In this document: piece by piece, positions 18,641-27,797 of the stretch
Numbering within the stretch: the stretch's first letter is position 1
How the letters are laid out: each line of letters begins with the position of its first letter
Assembly: GCA_950097015.1 (NCBI GenBank)
Contig: CATNEN010000001.1
Coordinates: 19,038,501 to 19,102,500 of the forward strand
Origin: Macrostomum hystrix
Taxonomy: Eukaryota > Platyhelminthes > Macrostomidae
Length of the DNA stretch: 64,000 nt
Direction: 5' to 3'
Position numbers and translations under genes: made by a program
Notes under the pieces: model-generated
Databases searched by the model: none
Told to the model about the DNA's origin: nothing
What the model saw: only the letters and a program-made list of their open reading frames with translations

Positions 18641-19664
18641 CTGCCAGAGGCGCCTCCGGATAACTGAGCTGCCTCCAGTCGGCGGCCCCACTCCCGTTTC
18701 CCGAAGCTGCGCCTTCGCGGTGCCTTCGCCGCGCCCACGGCTTCTCCTGCCTGTGGTGCCAGTGGTGTCCTGTGGTGTGCGGACAAGGAGGCAGGACCGG
18801 GGCCGGCTTCGGCTCTCGCAGCTGCCGCGTGACTTCCGCGAGCTGCTCGGTGACTCTGGCCAGCTCCTGTGCCAGCTGTTGCTGATCCTTGCGGACCGCC
18901 TGGATCTCGCTGGAGCATCCCTGCCCCTCATCCGGCTCGGCTCTCACCTGCCGCACTCGGCGACGCGGATCCCGTTCAGCTGCCATCTCAAATGCCTGAG
19001 TGGCGGCGCGCAGCTCGGCAGCGGCCTCCTCCATGGTCGCGAAGTCCAGTCGCATGATCGGGGCCAGTACCTCCGGGGGGGCCGTAATGCCTTCAAGAAA
19101 AGAAGCCAGAAGGGCCTGTTCAAAGGGCGCGCCTCGACCATTAGGATTCACCTGGGTGGCGGCGGACCGCAGGCGGTCGGCGAAGGAGGCGTACGACTCA
19201 TCTCGGGCCTGCTTAAGGTTCCGCCCGCTGAGGAGCCGGGCATAAGACGTACAGGCGCCGCAGAGGGCCTCGGTTAGGTCCTGGACAAATCGCAAGTAAG
19301 TCCCGCAGCGCGGTAGACTCATAGCCTGCGTTAGCGGCTCGCCGCCTAAATGAGCTAGGAGGGTTAGAATTCGTTCCTCCTCGGTCTCTAGGCCCTCGGC
19401 CTCAATCTTGAGGTTGAACCGGCGCAGCCAGCGCGGGAAGGAATCCTTCGGAGAGTCATAAGGCTCAATTGCCACCTTCACCCGGTGATTCCGGGGGCGG
19501 CGCACCTCTAGTCGCTCTAGCAGGGAGGCTAGGCGCTCGACTGGGTCAGCATTTTGGCCTGCTGCGGCCGCAGGCGGTTCGGCGCGCGCTGCAGCTGCAG
19601 CGCGGCCTCTCGGTGGGCGGGCATTGCCAACGGCCTCCACCACCTCATCCTCCTGGTCAGACAT
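18588..19664 (-). CDS. Gag-like capsid protein of an LTR-type element
   Basis: A 358-residue ORF starts MSDQEDEVVEAV (ATG 19664; the frame is open further back, but this Met begins the acidic N-terminus usual for gag). Residues about 60-240 resemble the Ty3/gypsy capsid fold: KVAIEPYDSPKDSFPRWLRR, EERILTLLAHLGGEPLTQ and YASFADRLRSAATQVNP. A predicted coiled stretch QQLAQELARVTEQLAEVTRQ follows, then an HH-rich basic region. No CCHC zinc knuckle is visible. The end overlaps protease in the -1 frame, and the overlap contains seven consecutive C residues followed by GTC. GC-rich composition contrasts with the AT-rich surroundings. Confidence 0.7.
   Translation of the reverse strand: MSDQEDEVVEAVGNARPPRGRAAAAARAEPPAAAAGQNADPVERLASLLERLEVRRPRNHRVKVAIEPYDSPKDSFPRWLRRFNLKIEAEGLETEEERILTLLAHLGGEPLTQAMSLPRCGTYLRFVQDLTEALCGACTSYARLLSGRNLKQARDESYASFADRLRSAATQVNPNGRGAPFEQALLASFLEGITAPPEVLAPIMRLDFATMEEAAAELRAATQAFEMAAERDPRRRVRQVRAEPDEGQGCSSEIQAVRKDQQQLAQELARVTEQLAEVTRQLREPKPAPVLPPCPHTTGHHWHHRQEKPWARRRHREGAASGNGSGAADWRQLSYPEAPLAARAIEAPPSVPPSSKSE
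18619..18625 (-). promoter_or_regulatory. Candidate -1 ribosomal frameshift site
   Basis: On the coding (minus) strand, GG followed by seven C residues and GTC lies where gag (GCC CCC CCG) and protease (GGC CCC CCC GTC) frames overlap. Shifting back one base on the C run converts one frame into the other, as expected for gag-pro slippage. No downstream pseudoknot was assessed. Confidence 0.5.
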
Positions 19665-20134
19665 GTTGCCCACAGAGGAAATGAGGATTTTGCGAGTTTG
19701 AGGGGGTGTCGCTAATGCAATAATAAAGTGAGAACGGTAGGCTAAGCGGGATTCTGCACACGACAGAGGCCGTGGCGAACTGAGCAATTGAGAAGCCGGC
19801 TGAGTTGTCGCCTGGCAAAAATCAAAAAAGAAATCCCGGCCCTAATGAACAAACACTGCGATGCAGCGGCCGATAAAGCGAGGAAAAGTAACTGATAGGA
19901 GAGAGAAAGGCCTGGGGCCCTGGCTAGCTCTGCTTCCGGCTCGGCTTCCGACAACTGCATGCGCGCACTCGAAATTGGGACATAGGAGTCTAGGTTTTAA
20001 CCAGCGCTCATTCTGCAACCCTATAGCGAACTGTTACACTACAGGTACGGCGGGCCAGTACTGCCGTAGGCAGCGCCTGCAGCAGCCTATCGCCCTACCT
20101 TGGAAAGTACACGACTTCAATAAGTTACTCAAAG

Positions 20135-20303
20135 AAGGCTAATCCCCGATTCGCTCAGAGGGCCCTTAATTCCCGGGGGGATGGCCGGGGGCTCACCTCC
20201 GCGATTTACAAGGCTGGGAAGTCTAGGTATTTCCCCTCTGGAGCCTCGCTTCGGCTTAGGAGTCCGTAGGGCTAAAGCCCGGTTACTGCGTTTAGACTAC
20301 CCT
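20135..20303. repeat. Direct repeat, copy 1 of 2
   Basis: Nearly identical to 20510-20678, offset 375 bp. It contains GGGCCCTTAATTCCCGGGGG and CGCTTCGGCTTA. The intervening 206 bp are unique. Confidence 0.9.
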
Positions 20304-20509
20304 TCAGAGAGCTTCTTAGAAAAGGACGTGCCGACCGATTTCTAGCCTATCCCCAAGGTCGGCAGTTTCAGGGCGCGGGCACGGGTGTCGTTAGACTCCC
20401 TCAGGGTCCCGACCCTTAACTATTCCGCCCCTAAGTTAGACTTAGTCAAAGTTACGTGGCACCTTCAGAATCAGGTACATGAAAGCGGGCCTTGCGCGAC
20501 GCCCAAGGA

Positions 20510-20678
20510 AAGGCTAATCCCCGATTCGCTCAGAGGGCCCTTAATTCCCGGGGGGATGGCCGGGGGCTCACCTCCGCGATTTACAAGGCTGGGAAGCCCA
20601 GGTATTTCTCATCTGGAGCCTCGCTTCGGCTTAAGAGTCCGTGGCTAAAGCCCGGTTACTGCGTTTAGACTACCCTTG
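20510..20678. repeat. Direct repeat, copy 2 of 2
   Basis: Second copy of the 20135-20303 block, with only a few substitutions and small indels. Confidence 0.9.
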
Positions 20679-23359
20679 CCCGGAACAGTCGAGCAGGAAA
20701 ACCCCGCAGACAGTCCCCAACTCCTGCAGTAGCCACATAACCCGAAGACACTCTAGCATGAAGTCCGCTCACACAGCCTACTCATAGTAGAAAGTCACTA
20801 ATCAGAATTTTGGAAACTCTAACAAAAGCCTAAATTAAATTGAAATCAAATTGCGACTGTTTGAAAATTAAATGACAGCCACTAGAACTGAGATTCACTC
20901 TTTAGAGATAAGATTTCGGCATACGGAAAATGAAATCTAGAAGGAGCCCTTTCGGCTAGCTACCACAGAAATCTGCAGCGCTAAACTAACAATTGAAATT
21001 TCAAGTTCGTTTCGCGCCCTTTCTAGATCCCACCGCTGCCACCATTTGAAGTGGGTGGGCCTTTTATAAGCGCTGACCTGCACTCATGAGAATAGGTTTC
21101 TAGGGCGGGCGACAGAGTCGACTTAATGACCGCTTAGCTGCTCGCGAGATTTCGCGGAAAGAGAGATGAGATGAAGGGAGGTTCAGCGGATGCAGGGAGT
21201 GGTCCTATCGGCCTCAGGCTGGCCAGTCCCACTCGTCCCATAGGCCACAGGCGTGACAGCCGTGCCTACCCCAAGCAATGCTCGAAACCGGCTAAAAGTC
21301 TGAGAAGAGGGTCGGACTGCCCGGAATCGGGCAGGGCAGGGCTAACCAGTCTACTGCCATCAGTAGCATGTAAGGAACTGACTCCTAACCTTGGTAGCGG
21401 TGGTCGAAACGGCCCAGGCTCTTGTCACAGAAATGCGGAAAGGCTATTGGCAAAGCGGAAAATGATCTCAGGTAGCGCCACCACCCAATGCGCCTACGTT
21501 GCCACCGCAGACATTTGGGAACTTGGGTCCCCGGAGTACACAGCTCCTAGTTTATCACGCAGATCTAGACAAGCCGAAAAATAGGGCATTCTGCAACTTC
21601 CGTTTTAGACTGGGGTGAGAGCCCCAGAATGGATCGAGACCCGCCTCAAAAGGGGATTCCTGAATTCGCGCTACAGGGGTCTAGAAAGGTGGTACTCAGA
21701 ACTCGAATGAAAATCCATAGCCGGAATCCTACTCATGAAACATCAGGCACATTCTTTACATTAGACTGCAGCCTACACATTAGGTAACTAACAAATCCGA
21801 ATCTGTGTGAGATGAGGAAATCAGAGGCAGGAGAGATTAGACAGAACACTGGCTGAGTGGTTACGCAAGCGCAAGATTATTAGATCATCACTCTCGCTCC
21901 CGTGGCGGCAGTCGCGAAAGGGGAAAAGGGGAAAACTCCATTGGAAAGGGAGTTCGAACGTACACCTTGAACCCGCCGGAGAGGAAGAAGGAAAGCCCGC
22001 CAAGGATTCCCCCGACCTCCTAGGAAGAAATGCACGTCCTACACTCCGCATTTTGCTCGCGAACCCCTAGCTCCTTATTACTCTTATGCGCGCTTACAGT
22101 TGCCTTCCTGCCGCAGCCTTCGGCTCGGCATCACCAGAACCCGCCCCCCTTGGCGATTAGCCACTCATGATAGAGGGCTGTCTAACGATAAAATAAAAGC
22201 GAAAGAGAGACATAGTAAAAGAATTAGGTTGATGTTAAAAATTAGCCCAATAAGTTAAAGGTGCTTTAGATTAGATGGTTTATTAGGCTGGAAACTTCCC
22301 TAACTTCCCTCCCACTAAGTGCCGCCTAACTAAAAGTAAATTGTCCCTTAGGATTAACAATAACAAACCGCTGCGCGGATTACTTAGCTGAATCTCGTTT
22401 GGCCGCGTGCTGCAGTCCCGTTGTTCTCGGGGAGAAAGGATGGGCAAAACAGTATGGCAGAGAAAGGAAACTTCTGCGAGTTGGCAGGGGCCAACACACT
22501 GGGAGCTCAGAGGCTCAATTTAGAGCTCACCTAAAGAGGTGGCTTGCGCTTAGGGAATGGAAGCCGGCAATTGGCCTGTACTATCTGCTCGGAGCTCAAG
22601 GCTCAAGGGTCTAAGCCCTACGTGGGTCCGGAATAGTGCTCTGGGTCCGGTGGGAGTCCGGCCCGGCAAGGAAATAGGTCCGGGAAAAGGAGAGGAAAGG
22701 TAGGTCTCCCGGAAAGGTCCTTTTTAGGGGCAGCGCAGCGCGCCTTCTTAAATAGTCCTGCAGCACGCCAACCCCGACATCCATCAAAGCAACCCACATT
22801 CGCGCCAGCCTGTCAACGGGGAATCGAAGCGGCGATGGCCGCCCCGATTACCCAATGAACCGACGGCGGGAAACGACAGATGTTCTGCTCGAACAGCCGT
22901 CGGCAGTCGGCCAATGATTGTTACTCCGCCAGGACAATGGGAAGCGCAGGCGCCGACCTGCCTACATTGACATTTACGTGTATCTAAAGGAGGGAGGTCA
23001 TAAAGTCGAGCTGGGCTCGAATACTGTAAAGAAGTGGGGACATGAAGAATTAATGATCACTCATAATGCCCGAGTGATTCCCAATATCTGATCGCGGTTT
23101 GGAGGGGAATTATGACCTAAACTATTCATACAATAAAGCTGTGGCCGCGATTAGTCATTCCTACAGGGGTCTAGACAGATCCAGGGAGAGGGGATTCGAC
23201 GGCTACTTAATTCACCGCCGCCCCAAACCCGGCCCTAAGATTAATGATCGTGTTTGCGGCCAGCTGCTATGAGGGTCGCAATTATTAGGTACTTAAAAAT
23301 TTGAAAAATTATGCTGGCTCACACTCCCACTCGATTCCCGCAGCACACTCCACATCAAG

Positions 23360-23590
23360 ATGAAAAAATGTGTAATTCGCACAGTCCGAAATTAGTCCGC
23401 AAAAGGCCGACGCGTCCGCGGTCCGTTTTGAGTCCTCAATAGGGCGACGAGGAGGACGATGTTCCATAAAAAAATTCTTAAGTTAGCTGCTGAAAACGTC
23501 ATAAAAGGCTTTATTTTCCGTTACTTATGCATTTAAAAGATGAAAAATTGTGTAATTCCAACAGTCCGATTCCAGTCCGCAAAAGGACAT
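23360..23590. repeat. Dispersed repeat, same family as 15425-15715
   Basis: It carries the same modules in the same orientation (GACGATGTTCCA, GTTAGCTGCTGAAAACGTC, GCATTTAAAAGATGAAAA and GTCCGATT...GTCCG). It marks the right edge of the GC-rich element region. A further fragment lies at 24000-24040. Confidence 0.7.
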
Positions 23591-23599
23591 TTTTTGATC

Positions 23600-25119
23600 T
23601 ACTGTACAGAACCTAACATGCTTGAAATACTACTCGTATTTAAACGTTAGTAGTGCAGCAAGTTAAATGTTTGGTTTGTATAATCGTAATATTTAGTTTT
23701 TAGATATAAATTATTTACTATACATATACTTACTGTTTTACTGATCAGTGAGAGCTAGGAAATAAAGTTTGTGTGCATCAGTGAAACAATTTACGAGTAT
23801 ATAGTGGAATCATCAAAATATTCTGAGCGTGTATACAATTCGATCTTCTGGTCGGCCATGCATATTCCGGCTGTCTGCAGTAAACCGCTCAATAGCCGTA
23901 TAAAATTATTGATACTGCGGCAACTGCTTTAATTGAATTACATCTCGAATAGCTATGTATTTAGGAGTATATAGAATAGGTTGAAATCGCATAATTGAGA
24001 TGGTCCGTTTTCCGTCCGATTTGAGTCCGTAAAAAGGCGACGTGAATGTAAAATTTAACAAACACATGTATTTTGACCGCAGGCAATAAAAAGTTTTGTC
24101 GCAGAAGAAGCCAGTTGCACTAAACTTAATAAGAAGTTAGAATCAATTTTTAGTTTCAAATTGCAGCTTAAAAACGAAAGAATGGCCTGAGCAAAGTTTT
24201 TGAAAGCGCATGCACTGCAAACTTTCACTTTGAACTGACCGGATCCTCAATTAATTAGCTATTATGTACGTGAGAATTCTCGATTCGATCAACGAATTCT
24301 CAAAACCTATTCACAGTAAGACACTAAAATTCATTAGACAAGACAAAGTTAATATAGATATCAAACTCGCCATCACTTTGTGGTTTATATATAAGTTTAT
24401 AATTAAGTGAAAGTCTATTTGATCAGCAATGTCAGTGTAGCTTAGTTAGGATATATTATAAAGCTACAGGAATATTTTTTACAAAAAAGAGTGTTATTTT
24501 AAAGCGCATAGTGTATATTTACTTTAATTTAGCAAAAAATACATATTTTTGCAACTATAATGAATTGTACCATGTGAGGCTTAAATGTCTATATACTATA
24601 TAGCAAGGTTACAACTCCTATTTTCTGCTCTAGATACTTCAAGTCTAACTTCTGTTTATTCTTGGGCTTTCACAAGTGCCTATTTTATTGAAACAGTGAA
24701 AGAAAGAAACTGTTATATAGCTATGATATGAGAACTAATTGTCATGAAAAATGTATTATTACTTATTAGCTGGTTTAGGTATGTGGCATGCAGTTTTGGT
24801 CATGCTTAGGCATTAAGAAACAAAGATCTGTCAGTTAACAGTGAGCTATAGTCAATCATGCCTTACATAATCTTGGATGGCAGCAGCATTCAGGCTAGCT
24901 CTTGTTGGCCAAGCACCAGATACAGTAGAAGTTCCAGTAAGCTCTCGTACATGCAGATTGAGAATCTTGCCATTCCTTAACCTGTTTGAAAAGGATAAGG
25001 TGGTTAAGAGAGTTGTTGGTTAGCTTGTTGGTTTTAAATGTATTAAACAGAGCAGAAAAATAAATAACATAGCACATATATTATATATAGGCTAAGTAAT
25101 TAATATAATTTATTATACC
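23600..25119. other. AT-rich DNA without recognised gene
   Basis: Apart from the short repeat fragment at 24000-24040, no coding frame, RNA gene or array is seen. Composition is similar to other intergenic AT-rich parts of the window. Confidence 0.5.
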
Positions 25120-25285
25120 TATCCGGCCATTTGTGCAGTATGGTCAAGAGCACAGCCACAGCTATTGTGCAGCATACGCTCGAATCTAAAGGCTGCACAT
25201 GGCTGTTCCCCATGGACTAAGGGATGCCAGACCCACCTTAAGTTCAAATAGCTAATATTGGTACCCATTTTACAGCTAGCTCGGA
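25120..25285 (-). mobile_element. SINE fragment (central domain)
   Basis: The sequence aligns with 28800-28940: AGCACAGCCACAGCTATTG, CTGAAGGCTGC-like, CCATGGACT, CCACCTT and GGTACCCATTTTACAGCT. The tRNA-like head is absent and the right end runs into a separate plus-strand SINE. Orientation follows the head position in related copies. Confidence 0.65.
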
Positions 25286-25292
25286 TAAACAG

Positions 25293-25687
25293 AGGGGCGG
25301 ATAGCTCGGTCTGTAAGGTGTCGGACTCTGGATCAGATGGTCCTGGGTTCAATTCCCGACCTAGTCTAGAACTATTCGTGCAGCCTTTGGCAAGCTGCTT
25401 TGCCCTGATGTGCACACAGTCTACTCAGCTGCAAATGAGTACCGATATTTCGTCGGGGAATAATAATTCCGGCTGGCGTGAAATAAGGCAGTTCTGTGCG
25501 GCAATTCAGTGGGTTTGGATGCTGCCGATATGTTTGGAAAAAATAAATTCCATTGTTGACACGCGGCTGTCAACCGGTGTCCGAGAGGGCCGGGGAGTAC
25601 ATTAGGTGTGCAGTCCCCACCTGCTAGTGTGCTTGACACACAACACCTGCACTGGCCCTTGTGTCTAGTGTCATTATTATTATTATT
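25293..25687 (+). mobile_element. Full-length tRNA-derived SINE
   Basis: The head (about 25297-25366) has tRNA promoter boxes: box A-like GATAGCTCGGTCTGTAAGG and box B GGGTTCAATTCCC. It is followed by the central domain ACTCAGCTGCAAATGAGTACC found in many invertebrate SINEs, then a specific tail region and an (ATT)n end at 25673-25687. Acceptor-stem pairing is not that of a functional tRNA, so it is a SINE transcribed by RNA polymerase III. Confidence 0.75.
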
Positions 25688-25692
25688 TTACA

Positions 25693-26040
25693 GCTGGGTT
25701 GTAGCCCAGCAGTTAGAGCGTCAGACTCGCATCTTGAAGGTTGATGGTTCAATTCCTGACTCCTGTTTCTTTAAGAAACAATTTGAAATTTGTGTCTCTA
25801 AGATAGGCAATTAACTCTGAATTGCTTCAGTTCAGCTAGCTATTATATGGGTACCAGTATTAGCTGTGGTAACTTATAGTGGGTGTAGCCTACCCCCAGT
25901 CGATGGACTGTACTGGCTGTAGTCCATAGCCGTACACAGTCTTCAGATGCGCCGCACAATAGTTGCAGCTGCGCTGTCGGCTACACATCTGGCCCATAGT
26001 GACAGTTGCAATTAGTTAATGGATTATTACTAATTTTATA
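25693..26040 (+). mobile_element. tRNA-derived SINE, second subfamily
   Basis: The head GTAGCCCAGCAGTTAGAGCG with box B GGTTCAATTCC is followed by the same central module in this orientation (TTCAGCTAGCTATTATATGG, GTACCAGTATTAGCTG) and the complement of the CAGCCGCAGCT region. It begins immediately after the previous SINE, giving a head-to-tail pair with a different head. Confidence 0.65.
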
Positions 26041-26135
26041 ACAGGGTGAAATGAAGCAAGCAAGTTACGCCTCTTGCCAAAGGGCATAAGTTGTACCAGT
26101 AGAGTTAGGAATCAAACCCCCACCCTAATTCTCCC
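26041..26135 (-). mobile_element. SINE fragment, minus strand
   Basis: It contains CAGGGTGAAATGAAGCAAGC, CTTGCCAAAGG and a reversed box B (GGAATCAAACCCCC) at the right end, as in the 28771-29011 copy. Confidence 0.55.
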
Positions 26136-26284
26136 CTGCCTCATCTATCCTACGTCTAATCCCTGCCCTTTCTCAGATTCCTACATTTAATACAGCCGTC
26201 GTCTTTTAGGTTCTGTAAGTGGCCCACTGGCTCATTGCCGACCCCTAGCTGCTAAATACCAGACCAAATAACTCAAGTATACAC

Positions 26285-26510
26285 TGGGGTCACTGGCTAG
26301 ATTTGCAGCCGACAGCACAGCGGAGCTATTGCGCGGCTCATCTGAAGACTGCGTACAGCTGTACAGTCCATGGACTGGGGGGACACCACACCCACCTTCA
26401 ATTATCCCAGCGAATGCTGGTACCATTTAACAGCTGGGTGAACTAAAGCAATGCAGAGTTAATTAAGTGTCTTGCTAAAGGACCCAAATTGTCTCACATG
26501 AATGCAGCAG
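26285..26510 (-). mobile_element. SINE copy, minus strand
   Basis: It aligns along its length with 28800-29000 (CGACAGCACAGC, GTCCATGGACTGGGGGGAC, CCACCTTCAATTA, AACAGCTGGGTGAAC, AGAGTTAATTAAGTGTCTTG). The tRNA-like head is lost. Confidence 0.7.
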
Positions 26511-27099
26511 ACCAAATAACCCTAGCTAGTACCAACAGCTAGCAATAGCTAGTGAATGCTATAATTTTTATGACACTTTAGGGTCTGACATACAGAGGTA
26601 GTATATATGTTTAGTAAGTTTTTAAGTTAAAAAATACATGCATAGTACCTTTTTAGACAAACTGAACCTGTACACATGTATTATTTAAACCAATGGCTCA
26701 AAATTAATTTGAGTTACAATTGATAGTAGCTATCAATTTTGGGTTAGGTGTTTAGTATTTCACAAAAGGATCATGATTAGTCAAGCCCTTACTATGTGAC
26801 CAGCAGTTCTCAGATGCACTGATGTAAGGAAAGCAGTTGCTATAGGTAGTACTGCCTTAAGCCAGTCAAAAATGCCACCATTCCAGCTAGTGTGATAAGT
26901 ACCTGTTCAATAATGTTGAATATTTTAATAGCTGAAAAACTTATTACTATTAGCCATTTAAATTAGTCTGATAAAAAATGTTCGAGCTACAATTAAAACT
27001 AGTAACTCACCAGTCAGCCGAATTTATTTAATAGAACACTCTTGCCGAAACCTAGTCTTGTTTCGTCTGTCTTTGAATTTCTTTTATTTGTTTAATTCC
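26511..27099. other. No gene recognised
   Basis: AT-rich DNA rich in TAGCTAG words. No coding frame or array is seen. Confidence 0.5.
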
Positions 27100-27310
27100 T
27101 TGGAGATTCTTTTGATTCTTTGGAGCACAGACCAAATGGATAAGATAAGGCTTTCCTTCTGTCTGTGGTGGGGAGACCAGTCATCAGTTTATCAGTTTTT
27201 ATTTGAGCTGCTCCTTCCTCTTTTGGCCGTTCAAGTCCTGTGACTATGCAGAAGAGCTCTACTAGCTAGATGTTTACCGTTTCTATGAGTCACTTCAATT
27301 AATGGGAATT
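27100..27310. repeat. Dispersed repeat related to 9575-9890
   Basis: Shared ordered blocks include GATAAGGCTTTCCTTCTG, GGGGAGACC, TTATCAGTTTTTATT, CAAGTCCTGTGACTATG and GAAGAGCTCTA. Probably a non-autonomous transposon relic. Confidence 0.6.
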
Positions 27311-27797
27311 AAGTGATTCTGGAAGCATGCTTGTTGCTAAACACGCGTACAATAAAAGCAATTACGAAGATAATGACACGCTTTCGAATGCCTTATAATA
27401 TTAAATTCGATTTAAGAATTTCGTAAAAATGTGCGAAAGAACAAAGTTTTGGCATTAAAGTGTCAACGCGTTCTTCAGGCAACAAACGGCAAGAAAAATG
27501 GACTCCTGTTATCGGAGACCACACACCGCCTCAAATAAACCTTATCGCTTATCATTCCCGGTATTTATTTTGCTATTCGGACTTTGCTGCTCAATATCTT
27601 AGTCTTGTCTCTGATCCGTACGTTTGAGTTCATACAGTGAGTTTATACTTCTGAGTTACATACGAGTTTATGCTTGCAACTCTGGGAGTATACAGTTTTT
27701 TACATTTGTACATTTTTATGTCTGTAGTCAAATCGATGCAAAACATTAACAGTCAAAATTACATTTGCTGACAAGGGTGGAACAGAATGCGATTCCA

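Larger units (their letters stand above)
19788..23355 (-). other. GC-rich 5' region of the gag element, with an internal duplication
   Basis: This long region upstream of gag has no convincing ORF on either strand. It keeps the GC-rich character of the element. A 169-bp block (20135-20303) is repeated directly at 20510-20678, starting AAGGCTAATCCCCGATTCGC and ending TTTAGACTACCCTT. The 15-mer CTACAGGGGTCTAGA occurs near 21670 and, slightly extended, near 23161. A copy of part of the 15941 exon lies at about 23215-23262. It probably contains the 5' LTR and leader, but paired LTR ends could not be fixed by eye. Confidence 0.5.

Noticed and set aside
18425-19684. Plus-strand frames opposite gag and protease, up to 185 codons
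   Set aside because: Antisense shadows; protein motifs are only on the minus strand.
16300-23600. Bacterial contamination as the source of the GC-rich block
   Set aside because: Gag and retropepsin motifs, a frameshift overlap and eukaryotic dispersed repeats at both edges argue for a retroelement in the same genome.
25297-25366. Possible functional tRNA gene
   Set aside because: Promoter boxes are present but the cloverleaf and acceptor stem are not, and SINE core and tail sequences follow.
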